Below are positions 5,978 through 12,436 of a stretch of DNA of 12,436 nt, in pieces (position 1 is the first letter of the stretch; each line of letters opens with the position of its first letter). The notes under the pieces are model-generated. The model was not told the origin of the DNA. It did no database searches and worked only from the letters and a program-made list of their open reading frames with translations. This DNA comes from Bacteriovoracaceae bacterium UBA6261 (GTDB lineage: Bacteria; Bdellovibrionota; Bacteriovoracia; Bacteriovoracales; Bacteriovoracaceae). The stretch lies in the NCBI GenBank assembly GCA_002440825.1, contig DJVH01000060.1, positions 1,680 to 14,115 on the forward strand. Reading direction: 5' to 3'. Made by a program: the position numbers and the translations under genes.

Positions 5978-6006
5978 TTTTTATGCAAAACCCGTCTTAA
6001 TGTCAA
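5978..6006 (-). promoter_or_regulatory. Sigma-70 promoter of rplU operon
   Basis: On the minus strand a perfect TTGACA (6006-6001), a 17-base spacer and TAAAAA (5983-5978, 4/6 to the -10 consensus). The start would lie near 5971, giving a leader of about 100 bases before rplU. It is the best promoter match for this operon in the divergent intergenic region. Confidence 0.6.
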
Positions 6007-6059
6007 GGGAATAGTCTTCCGATACGTGGATTGATGCCAATGAAACGGGAGACGAAGCT

Positions 6060-6863
6060 ATGAGTAAAAAAACCATTTTTCAATATCAGAAGGAACTCAA
6101 TCTTCCGATTTATGTTTCGGCGGACATCTCAAGCTTTGATCCCAGCTTCGTCGATTTTCTTGTTAAGCTTAAATTCACGAAGTTATCTGACAAAGAGGAG
6201 ATGGATGCTCTGAGTCAGGTTCAAAAAAATCACCTCGCCCGCATTCTGAATATTACTGAAGCCTCGCCGATCGTGGCCAAACAAATTCACAGTAGCATGG
6301 AAAGTGATCATTACGGCGCGGAGAGTATTATTCCCAAAAATGGCTACAGGGTTTACCGCTTTAAAGATGTGGGGCTCATGGTTTATTCGTTTAGTGCCCG
6401 CGAGTGGCAGCTTGGATGTTATAAAACTTTTGGTTCCGGCCAGGACCTTTTCGGTGCCCGTATGATGGTCAATCGCTTTTTAACATGGGCCTTTGTACCT
6501 CACGGAATTCTTGGACTCTGGGGTGTGACTGTCGATGATGGAATGGTGGCGCAAAGACCTGCCGATTCAAAAGGTGAGGCAGTGTTTGTCGATGTAGTCG
6601 GTCACAGAATGATTTCAGTCGATGGTGTAAAAAAAATGCGCGCGCATTTTAAAGTTCTTCGTCTGGATCCGACGTTGAAAGGGCGAAATATCAAAATGAC
6701 TAATGAAGAGCTGTTAACATTTTTGTCTGCTCATTGTTCTTATCTCGATCCGGCAGGACTTTCGGTTCCTGTGAGACAAATGGTTCAGTCGCTCGCGAAA
6801 ATGACAGATGGGCTTTATCATCCACAAGAAAGTTTTAGACCGAGAACTGATTTGTCGCTATAA
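6060..6863 (+). CDS. Conserved-looking protein of unknown function upstream of lgt
   Basis: I do not recognise this 267-residue protein. It appears cytosolic: no signal peptide and no clear membrane segment, although a hydrophobic stretch, FLTWAFVPHGILGLWGVTV (about residues 140-158), is notable. The first 70 residues are helical and charged; the middle looks alpha/beta with VYRFKDVGLMVYSF, REWQLGCYKTFGSG and GEAVFVDVVGHRMISVDGV. GGGAG lies 8 bases before the ATG. A 9-codon frame (ATG at 6034, encoding MPMKRETKL) overlaps this start as ATGA. It is divergent from rplU, and its stop is 34 bases before lgt with no terminator between, so both are probably cotranscribed. Nothing in it points to lipoprotein processing. 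The gene is real judging by length, start site and context; function is unknown. Confidence 0.7.
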   Translation: MSKKTIFQYQKELNLPIYVSADISSFDPSFVDFLVKLKFTKLSDKEEMDALSQVQKNHLARILNITEASPIVAKQIHSSMESDHYGAESIIPKNGYRVYRFKDVGLMVYSFSAREWQLGCYKTFGSGQDLFGARMMVNRFLTWAFVPHGILGLWGVTVDDGMVAQRPADSKGEAVFVDVVGHRMISVDGVKKMRAHFKVLRLDPTLKGRNIKMTNEELLTFLSAHCSYLDPAGLSVPVRQMVQSLAKMTDGLYHPQESFRPRTDLSL

Positions 6864-6897
6864 TCTTTTTTAAATTCAATTTTTAAAAGAGATCACT

Positions 6898-7689
6898 ATG
6901 GGCAATCATTACGTTCACCAATTAAATCCAGTCCTGATTGATTTAGGCGCGGTGCAAGTCCGTTGGTACGGACTCATGTACGTGGTGGGATTCATCATTG
7001 CAGGAATATTGCTCAAGCTTCTCGTAAAACAACATTTTTTCAAAGTGAGTGTGGAGAAAATTGATACTCTTGTGACGACGATGATTATTTGTATGTTCAT
7101 CGGTGCCCGTGCAGCCTACGTCTTCATTTATAACTGGGATTATTATTCTCAAAATTTAACGGATCTTCTTGCCGTGTGGAAAGGCGGCTTGAGTTTTCAC
7201 GGTGCCCTCGTCGGTTTGATTTTTGGAGGCGTTCTTTTTGCCAGACAAAATAAATTGTCGTGGATGGAAGTGATGGACTCTGTTGCCTTAGCTGGGACTC
7301 AGGGACTTTTCTTTGGAAGGATGGGAAATTTTATCAATGGCGAGCTCTACGGAAGAATTACAAATTCTCCTGTCGGAATTATTTTTCCTCAAGGTGGACC
7401 TTTTCCGCGTCACGCTTCGCAATTGTATGAAGCTTTTCTGGAAGGGATCTTGCTTAGTTTGATTTTGTGGTTCCTTAAATCTCGCGTGAAAATTTACGGC
7501 ATCATCGGTGCGTGTTTCGTCGGTTTCTACGGCGTATTCAGATTCATTGTCGAATTTTTCAGAGAACCTGATTCACAGCTTGGCTATTATTTTGGTTTCA
7601 TCACCATGGGACAGATTCTTTGTTTTCTGATGATTCTTGCTGGCGTGGGATTATATATTTACGCAAAAAAGAAAAACGTCACCATTTAG
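6898..7689 (+). CDS. lgt: Prolipoprotein diacylglyceryl transferase Lgt
   Basis: An inner-membrane enzyme that moves diacylglyceryl from phosphatidylglycerol to the lipobox Cys of prolipoproteins, the first step of lipoprotein maturation. The 263-residue, multi-span protein has the family landmarks in order: VRWYGLMYVVGF (Tyr24), HGALVG (His101), the Lgt signature GRMGNFINGELYG (140-152, with Arg141 and Asn144 at positions essential in E. coli), and RFIVEFFREPD (from Arg215). No residue I would expect to be essential is missing. The start at MGNHYVHQLNPVLIDLG fits family length; GAGATCACT precedes the ATG, a modest ribosome-binding site. The last codons overlap by 11 bases the 3' end of the convergent minus-strand gene. 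Its likely clients in this window are the PLD lipoprotein and MltD. Confidence 0.97.
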   Translation: MGNHYVHQLNPVLIDLGAVQVRWYGLMYVVGFIIAGILLKLLVKQHFFKVSVEKIDTLVTTMIICMFIGARAAYVFIYNWDYYSQNLTDLLAVWKGGLSFHGALVGLIFGGVLFARQNKLSWMEVMDSVALAGTQGLFFGRMGNFINGELYGRITNSPVGIIFPQGGPFPRHASQLYEAFLEGILLSLILWFLKSRVKIYGIIGACFVGFYGVFRFIVEFFREPDSQLGYYFGFITMGQILCFLMILAGVGLYIYAKKKNVTI

Positions 7690-8194
7690 GCAAAGCTTCA
7701 TTCAATTTTACGTACATCGGAACAACTGATTTATCGGTGCTGACAATCTCAATGAACATTGGAAAGCAGGTAATTGAACAAGAACCGTGATAAATGATGT
7801 TGGTGTTGTCGCGATTCAGCCAGACATAGATAGCACTTCTGTCATGACGAACGTAGCGATCCTGTTTTTTATATTTTTTCTGCAGATCTGCCAGGAAAAT
7901 ATCGTGTAGGAAAAATTGCGGAAGACGAACAAATACATCTGTGATGATGTCCTTTTTTACCTGAGTATAAATGTCCAGCGTATAATTTGTGCGTTTTATT
8001 TTAAAGCGCAGAATTTTTTGCGATCCTTCATCCGAAAAGACATCGTATTTAGGATTTTCTTTTTTGACTGCTTCAATCTGTTTACCAGGAGTAAAGTTTT
8101 CAATGGTTTTGAGTGTAAAATCGTAATTTGGCGGAGTAATTTCGGCGTGTATTACCGAAAAAAATGTAAAAAAAATGTGAAACATGAGTGACAT
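7679..8194 (-). CDS. Small exported protein of unknown function
   Basis: The frame is open back to an ATG at 8230 (183 aa), but from the ATG at 8194 the product starts MSLMFHIFFTFFSVIHA followed by EITPP. This is a plausible Sec signal peptide cleaved after AHA-like HA, so I choose 8194 (171 aa). Neither start has a recognisable Shine-Dalgarno. The mature part (about 154 residues) looks alternately beta and charged: YDFTLKTIENFTPGKQIEAVKKENPKYDVF, KILRFKIKRTNYTLDIYTQ, then GSCSITCF, whose two Cys could form a periplasmic disulfide. I do not recognise the family. Its stop codon lies inside the last codons of convergent lgt (11-base overlap), with no intrinsic terminator for either gene. The gene is probably real; function is unknown. 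Confidence 0.6.
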   Translation of the reverse strand: MSLMFHIFFTFFSVIHAEITPPNYDFTLKTIENFTPGKQIEAVKKENPKYDVFSDEGSQKILRFKIKRTNYTLDIYTQVKKDIITDVFVRLPQFFLHDIFLADLQKKYKKQDRYVRHDRSAIYVWLNRDNTNIIYHGSCSITCFPMFIEIVSTDKSVVPMYVKLNEALPKW

Positions 8195-8263
8195 AAATTC
8201 ATGATAGTTCAGGGGAATTTCAGAATCCATATGAGGAAAAAACTTTTTTTTATTGCGTTTTAC

Positions 8264-8272
8264 TGTTACACT
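8264..8272 (+). promoter_or_regulatory. Extended -10 promoter candidate for mltD
   Basis: TGT followed directly by TACACT gives an extended -10 element. The -35 region at 17-base spacing is only a T run (8244-8249). The start would be near 8279, leaving a leader of about 87 bases before the mltD ATG. Confidence 0.3.
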
Positions 8273-8365
8273 TTGGTTGAGTCAGGGCGAGCTTGTCGCT
8301 TGCTAGCTTTCGGGGCTTAAGTCCAAAAGGATTGTTGGGCTACTTCATAATAAGGACTATTATTC

Positions 8366-9907
8366 ATGATTAAATCTACCCAAAAACTTCTCTTTGTCGT
8401 CACGTTGGGAACTCTTGCGTCTTGTGCGAGCACGTCCAATCAGGTCGATGTATCAAAGAAAGAACAAAAAGTAGCTGATGGTTTTGCTTCCGAAAGTGTT
8501 CGCGAAGCTTATCTCAGGCTAAAGAAAAAAGATTACACTGATCAAGACCGCAAAAAAGACGAAGCTGAAAGTGAGCGCGTGGCGAAGACACTTTCAAAAT
8601 CCATGATCAATGGCGCTGCCACTGTTGATGGTGCCGGTCAGTACAAAGGAAAAACGTATTTTCTTCAAGGTGCTGAAGAGCTGAATCTTGAAAATAACTA
8701 TTTTGATATTCCTGTCGTTTATAATGACCAGGTTAAGAAGTGGATGGATTATTTTCTTAACCGCGGGCGCGGATTCTTTGAGCGCTATACGGAAAGAGCG
8801 GGAAGATATGCTCCGATCCTCGGTGCGATTCTCGAAGAACACGGTCTACCACGCGATTTAATTTTCCTTGCTATGGCCGAATCTGGTTTCAATACTTCTG
8901 CAAAATCATGGGCAGCAGCTGTCGGACCTTGGCAGTTCATGCCTTCAACAGGAAGACTCTACGGTCTTGAGCAGGACTGGTATAAAGACGAAAGACGCGA
9001 TCCGATCAAAGCGACTGTTGCAGCAGCAAGATATCTTACAAAACTTTATGGCGATTTTGGTTCATGGGAAGTCGCAGCTGCAGCCTACAATGCCGGTGAA
9101 GGGAAACTTTCAAAGGCCATCATGAAATACAAATCAGAAGATTTCTGGGATATTTCAAAAGGGCGTTACTTAAAAGATGAAACAAAGAATTATGTTCCGA
9201 AAATTATGGCCCTCGCGATTATCGGAAAAAATTTAAAATCATTTGGATTCGACGATGTTGAATTCCACGAGCCGCTTGATTTTGATGAAGTGACAGTAAA
9301 GCCTGCAACGGATTTAGTGAAACTTTCAGAAGTGTTAGGTGTTGAGTTCGAAGAAATTCAACGTTTGAATCCCGAAGTTCTAAGATGGTTCACACCACCG
9401 AATCAAGATTACAAACTTCGTATCCCGCCAAATACTGCTGAGAAATTTGCTTCTTGCTGTTCAAAATTAGATTTAGTGGCAAAAGATTTTCAGGAATTTG
9501 TCGTTACAAAGAAGCGCATGTCTGTTGCTGAAATTGCCAAGAAATTTAAAATCAAAAAGAATTATGTTTTAACTGCCCTCAATAATACATCCGAAAAGGC
9601 AACGTTCGACAAAGGCGAAGTTGTAAAACTTCCATTTAGAGTCGGTGAGCTGGTCAGCCCGTCGAACAATCTTTATGCGGATCTTTTCGAGAAACCAAGA
9701 AGAGAAGTCCTTCGTAAGAATCACAGAAATAGAACACGACTGGCGAGATCTTCGGGAAAAAAGCCCGTTCGCTATTATACCGTAAAAAAAGGCGAGTCAC
9801 TCTTTACCGTGGCCCAAAAGCACGGGATCAGCGTTAAGCGGTTAATAGCGTCGAATGAATTAAAAAAGAAAAAAATTAGCGCTGGCGACAAGTTAGTCAT
9901 TAAGTAG
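8366..9907 (+). CDS. mltD: Membrane-bound lytic murein transglycosylase D (MltD-like) lipoprotein
   Basis: Cleaves the MurNAc-GlcNAc bond of peptidoglycan with formation of 1,6-anhydroMurNAc; anchored in the envelope. Lipoprotein signal: MIKSTQKLLFVVTLGTLASC, lipobox LASC with Cys20, then Ala-Ser (no retention Asp at +2). The family-1 SLT domain spans about residues 145-265: LAMAESGFN with catalytic Glu172, AAAVGPWQFMPSTGRLYGL, and AAAAYNAGEGKLSKAI. A clear C-terminal LysM (470-513, YYTVKKGESLFTVAQKHGIS) binds glycan. Two weaker LysM-like stretches lie at about 312-355 and 378-424, and a basic linker (about 444-468) precedes the last one. At 513 aa it is longer than E. coli MltD (452 aa, two LysM). 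AAGGA lies 10 bases before the ATG. It is monocistronic, with a strong terminator. Confidence 0.93.
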   Translation: MIKSTQKLLFVVTLGTLASCASTSNQVDVSKKEQKVADGFASESVREAYLRLKKKDYTDQDRKKDEAESERVAKTLSKSMINGAATVDGAGQYKGKTYFLQGAEELNLENNYFDIPVVYNDQVKKWMDYFLNRGRGFFERYTERAGRYAPILGAILEEHGLPRDLIFLAMAESGFNTSAKSWAAAVGPWQFMPSTGRLYGLEQDWYKDERRDPIKATVAAARYLTKLYGDFGSWEVAAAAYNAGEGKLSKAIMKYKSEDFWDISKGRYLKDETKNYVPKIMALAIIGKNLKSFGFDDVEFHEPLDFDEVTVKPATDLVKLSEVLGVEFEEIQRLNPEVLRWFTPPNQDYKLRIPPNTAEKFASCCSKLDLVAKDFQEFVVTKKRMSVAEIAKKFKIKKNYVLTALNNTSEKATFDKGEVVKLPFRVGELVSPSNNLYADLFEKPRREVLRKNHRNRTRLARSSGKKPVRYYTVKKGESLFTVAQKHGISVKRLIASNELKKKKISAGDKLVIK

Positions 9908-9916
9908 AAACTAAAC

Positions 9917-9944
9917 AAAAGGCTCCTCCGGGGGCCTTTTTTTT
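9917..9944 (+). terminator. Intrinsic terminator after mltD
   Basis: AAAAGGCTCC (9917-9926) pairs with GGGGCCTTTT (9931-9940), with one G-U and a 4-base loop, running into eight Ts (9937-9944). A textbook Rho-independent terminator 10 bases after the mltD stop; the A run also allows some action on the other strand. Confidence 0.93.
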
Positions 9945-9985
9945 GTTTTTCAATAATACCTTAGTCTTTTAGTTCAACTTTTCAC

Positions 9986-10014
9986 TTGAGAGGCCGTGCC
10001 TCCTTAAGTACACT
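9986..10014 (+). promoter_or_regulatory. Sigma-70 promoter with palindrome in spacer
   Basis: TTGAGA (9986-9991, 5/6), a 17-base spacer and TACACT (10009-10014, 4/6). The start would be near 10021, 35 bases before the ATG of the 381-aa gene. A dyad GAGGC-CGT-GCCTC (9990-10002) overlaps the -35 end and fills much of the spacer, a position typical for a repressor site or for a regulator that distorts the spacer. Confidence 0.6.
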
Positions 10015-10055
10015 TTTGATCACACACAATCACTGTACTCCAAAGGAAAAACCAA

Positions 10056-11201
10056 ATGGCTTTCAAAGATCTTCATAAACTCAAAAAAGTCGTTGTTGTT
10101 GAAAAAGAATATATTGAAGTTCCTCACCTCGTCGTAGGCAAAGATATTTTTGCTGTGACCACATATAAAGCACTCCAGGAAAAATACGGTAAAGAGAGCG
10201 TGCGCCTCCTGTCTGAAGATGCCATTTTGAAGTCAGACCTGATGCCCAAAGGGCCGGGGACAATTCGCGGCGAAGCTAATCAATCCGTCATGAAACAAAT
10301 CTTTCCTGATGCTGTTGTGTACGAAGGAAAGGAAATGGCCATGTTCTATAAGGATATGACCTGGAAGAGTTTCGGCGGCAGAAGCAAGCCGGAAGCGCTG
10401 AAGTTTAACGAAGAGTTTTATACGACTCCTCGTCTTGATATTGATCCCGAAAAAATTTTTCCTGAGCTGGCGAATGCAGACCAGTTTTTAGAAGAGGTTA
10501 ACCAGGAAGCTTATCAGATCAGATTGAAATCGATTAAACGCGTAGAGAGCGGATTTTCAGTTGAATGCTTGAACGGGACAGAGTTTAAGTGTGAGAAGCT
10601 TTATTTTGATTTATCTCCGTCTCATTATCTGAATTTCTACACGAATAAAAATGAGCTCTCCGATACCTTTATACAATTTTGCGAGAGTACGCATACGCCT
10701 TCAGCATTGTTTGTGAAATTTGCTTTTGAAAAAACAATTACTGATTTGAAAGAAACTCTCTTTATTCCTTTGAGCTACACCCACGAGTGGGGGCATTTTG
10801 TGGGAGAGTTTAGCATTGCTTCGGATGAAACAAAGGTTGGTCAGGATATAGAGTTTATCCATTATATAGATGAAGATTCGTCATCCGAAGAAGATATTTC
10901 GAGGATAATTCGCTTATTAAAGAAGAATATGGAGAAAATTTTTGAAAAATTTTCTAAAACTAAGGCCACCGAATACATTGTTTTAGAGCAAGATATCGGG
11001 TGTCTGAAAATTGACGACGAACTCTATGCACGCGTGAATGATTCTCAGAAAAACGAAACCAATAATCTGTTCTTCCTTGGAATGAATGCCCCTATTGTTG
11101 ATACACAGAGCGCAGAGTTCATGTTCGAATATTCGAAAGAAGGCGTGAATATGCTCACTCGAGCACTCCTTGTTCATTCAATTCTTCTAAAAAAAATCTA
11201 A
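10056..11201 (+). CDS. Unknown protein resembling a degenerate FAD/NAD(P) amine-oxidoreductase
   Basis: No confident family. The 381-residue protein has no signal peptide. Residues 23-55 (PHLVVGKDIFAVTTYKALQEK, then SVRLLSED) have the strand-turn-helix-strand layout of an FAD/NAD(P)-binding Rossmann fold, including the acidic end of strand two. The GxGxxG motif, however, is replaced by GKDIFA. Near the C-terminus NNLFFLGMNAPIVDT resembles the late strand of amine oxidases that contacts FAD (usually GLFFAGE). The middle (about 150-300) would correspond to a substrate domain, with FIPLSYTHEWGHFVGEF as its most distinctive segment. It may be a flavin-fold protein that has lost cofactor binding; this is inference from shape, not a clear homology. 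AAGGA lies 8 bases before the ATG. The gene has its own promoter and no obvious terminator before the next gene. Confidence 0.5.
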   Translation: MAFKDLHKLKKVVVVEKEYIEVPHLVVGKDIFAVTTYKALQEKYGKESVRLLSEDAILKSDLMPKGPGTIRGEANQSVMKQIFPDAVVYEGKEMAMFYKDMTWKSFGGRSKPEALKFNEEFYTTPRLDIDPEKIFPELANADQFLEEVNQEAYQIRLKSIKRVESGFSVECLNGTEFKCEKLYFDLSPSHYLNFYTNKNELSDTFIQFCESTHTPSALFVKFAFEKTITDLKETLFIPLSYTHEWGHFVGEFSIASDETKVGQDIEFIHYIDEDSSSEEDISRIIRLLKKNMEKIFEKFSKTKATEYIVLEQDIGCLKIDDELYARVNDSQKNETNNLFFLGMNAPIVDTQSAEFMFEYSKEGVNMLTRALLVHSILLKKI

Positions 11202-11267
11202 CTTCGGTGTGTTGACAAATACGCTGACTGAAATCAACATTTAAAAAAGATATGATTTTTTACGGAC

Positions 11268-11285
11268 AAGTATTCTGAAATACTT
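11268..11285 (+). promoter_or_regulatory. 5' UTR stem-loop of the porin-like gene
   Basis: AAGTATT (11268-11274) pairs with AATACTT (11279-11285) over 7 bp around a CTGA loop, 25 bases before the ATG. The Shine-Dalgarno AAGGAG lies outside it and stays open. Stem-loops here often protect mRNAs of abundant outer-membrane proteins. A TTGACA at 11212-11217 has no good -10 at standard spacing, so the promoter remains unresolved (TATGAT at 11251-11256 is another -10 candidate). Confidence 0.4.
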
Positions 11286-11310
11286 TGTTTAACTTCAAGG
11301 AGAAGATTGA

Positions 11311-12390
11311 ATGAAAAAGACATTAGTAATTGCATCACTTGCAGTACTATCAACGAGCGCTTTCGCGTCTAAAGCTAGAATGGAAGCTCTAGGACAAGGT
11401 CAAGTATCACGTTACATCATGGATACAAGATCTGTATTCCTTAACCCAGCTATGGTTAACGAGCAAAAAAACTACATCATCACTGAATGGGGTACAGCAA
11501 CTGCAGCTAACACTGACACAGACGCTGCTCCAAGAGCTGAAGGTGGATTCTTCCGTGAAATGGGAACATTCACTTACGGTCTATACCTTGGTAACAATGA
11601 ATCAAGAGTTGATCACGCTGCAGGTTTCCTTGCTCAAACAAACGGTCTAGACCTTTTCCTAGGTGGCGACATGGGTGTTAAGTGGGGAGCAAGAGTTCAC
11701 TACGCTAACCAAAAAGATGAAACTGGTGCAGTAGAAAAGAAAAACAACGCATTCGGTATCGGTCTTGGTGCTGAAATGGGTGACGCTGAAGTATACGCAA
11801 ACGTTGACCTTGCTGATAAATCAACAGGTGCAGCAGTTGCTGGATACGAGTCAAAACTTAAACCTTCATACACTGTTGGTGGTTCATATAAGTTTGCTGG
11901 CTGGTCATTCTTCGCTGAATACGACATGTCAAAACTTAATGAAACTCAAGCAACTGCTACAACAACAAAAGATTCTACAATCCTAGTTGGTGCTGGTCGT
12001 GTACACGAAATCAACCCAACTGCAAGATTGATCACAGATCTTTCTCTTACTATGAATACAAACGAAACTACTGCTGCTGGTAAAGTAAAAACAAACGCTC
12101 TTCCAGCTACTCTAGGTATGGAAGTAGACGCTACTTCTTGGCTAGTTCTTCGTGGATCAGTTGCTCAAAACATTATCTTCGGCGAGAAAAAACTTGCTAA
12201 CGGTAAAAAACAAACTGTTCCAAACTCTACAACAGTTAACGCTGGTGCAACTCTTAACTTCGGTAAACTTAAAGTTGACGGTATGATCGGTAACACTGAT
12301 GGAGCAAGAAACGGTGTTGTTGGTACTAAAAACGGTACACTTACAACAGACAACCTTCTTACAAGAGTTGCTGTTTCTTACTGGTTCTAA
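11311..12390 (+). CDS. Porin-like outer-membrane beta-barrel protein, probably abundant
   Basis: A Sec signal peptide, MKKTLVIASLAVLSTSAFA, is followed by SKARMEALGQGQVSRYIMDTRSVFLNPA. This resembles the N-terminus of FadL/PorV-type barrels (ALG...D....NPA). The rest shows alternating amphipathic strands separated by polar turns rich in Asn, Thr, Gly and Asp. It ends RVAVSYWF with the terminal aromatic Phe that the BAM machinery recognises. Mature length is about 340 residues, enough for roughly 14 strands. Cys is absent. Codon use is strongly skewed to CTT/CTA for Leu, GCT/GCA for Ala, AAC for Asn and GGT/GGA for Gly, unlike the neighbouring genes and like a very highly expressed gene. AAGGAG lies 8 bases before the ATG. 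A strong terminator follows. Barrel and export are sure; the transported substrate is unknown. Confidence 0.85.
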   Translation: MKKTLVIASLAVLSTSAFASKARMEALGQGQVSRYIMDTRSVFLNPAMVNEQKNYIITEWGTATAANTDTDAAPRAEGGFFREMGTFTYGLYLGNNESRVDHAAGFLAQTNGLDLFLGGDMGVKWGARVHYANQKDETGAVEKKNNAFGIGLGAEMGDAEVYANVDLADKSTGAAVAGYESKLKPSYTVGGSYKFAGWSFFAEYDMSKLNETQATATTTKDSTILVGAGRVHEINPTARLITDLSLTMNTNETTAAGKVKTNALPATLGMEVDATSWLVLRGSVAQNIIFGEKKLANGKKQTVPNSTTVNAGATLNFGKLKVDGMIGNTDGARNGVVGTKNGTLTTDNLLTRVAVSYWF

Positions 12391-12407
12391 TTCATAAATT
12401 GAATTTT

Positions 12408-12436
12408 AAAAGGCCCTCGAAAGAGGGCTTTTTTTT
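12408..12436 (+). terminator. Intrinsic terminator after the porin-like gene
   Basis: GCCCTC (12413-12418) pairs with GAGGGC (12423-12428) around a GAAA tetraloop, extended by an A run pairing into the T run, and ends in eight Ts at the window edge (12429-12436). A very stable Rho-independent terminator, suited to a highly expressed gene. Confidence 0.95.

Noticed and set aside
6021..6041. Minus-strand TTGGCATCAATCCACGT as a second sigma-54 site upstream of rplU
   Set aside because: It lacks the GC at -12 with correct spacing, and rplU has a good sigma-70 promoter.
8231..8320. Small plus-strand frame beginning MRKKLFFIAFYCYTLVESGR, signal-peptide-like, 29 codons
   Set aside because: No Shine-Dalgarno, starts directly next to the divergent gene and overlaps the likely mltD promoter and leader; the hydrophobic look comes from a T-rich stretch.
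11765..11986. Plus-strand frame of 73 codons inside the porin-like gene
   Set aside because: It is a shifted frame of a codon-biased gene, without start site or domain features.

Overview
The window reads as a chromosomal housekeeping segment of a diderm (Gram-negative) bacterium with moderate-to-low GC. It has lipoprotein signal peptides, a C-terminal-Phe beta-barrel outer-membrane protein, Lgt, an MltD-type transglycosylase, a ClsC-like phospholipase D lipoprotein and one sigma-54-type promoter candidate. The protein flavour (Lys/Phe-rich, HPt-like helical proteins, FadL/PorV-like porin) suggests a Bdellovibrio/Bacteriovorax-type predator (Bdellovibrionota). That assignment is my impression of the proteins, not proven by the sequence. 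I see no rRNA, tRNA, CRISPR array, insertion sequence or phage gene, and no gene-free stretch longer than 300 bases.

Layout. At 1-273 (+) lies the C-terminal end of a class III aminotransferase that begins outside the window. It is closed by a long hairpin (294-327) shared with the converging strand. From 5871 down to 351 everything is on the minus strand, transcribed in this order: rplU (L21), rpmA (L27), an intrinsic terminator, obgE, rsfS, rlmH, a ClsC-like PLD lipoprotein, a small HPt-like helical protein, and a small very basic protein. The first five genes form a classic ribosome-biogenesis cluster: two 50S proteins, a 50S-assembly GTPase, the 50S silencing factor and the 23S pseudouridine-1915 methyltransferase. 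A consensus-like sigma-70 promoter (5978-6006) precedes rplU.

Rightward from 6060 are an unrecognised 267-aa gene and lgt, closely spaced. lgt overlaps the 3' end of a convergent gene for a small exported protein (7679-8194). Next on + come mltD with a strong terminator (9917-9944), a 381-aa protein resembling a degenerate flavin amine-oxidoreductase with its own promoter and a palindrome inside it, and a 359-aa porin-like outer-membrane protein with codon use typical of high expression and a strong terminator at the window end.

Functional links. Lgt would lipidate the two lipoproteins encoded here (the PLD protein and MltD); MltD remodels peptidoglycan; the PLD protein probably makes or remodels cardiolipin. 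The most unusual signals are regulatory RNA/DNA structures. The best is upstream of the small basic gene at 351-644: an 11-bp hairpin that would bury its Shine-Dalgarno sequence, with a sigma-54-like -24/-12 element placed so that its predicted transcript would start just after the anti-Shine-Dalgarno arm. Also notable are an HPt-like protein with Asp at the usual phospho-His position and a rplU leader with two mutually exclusive stems.
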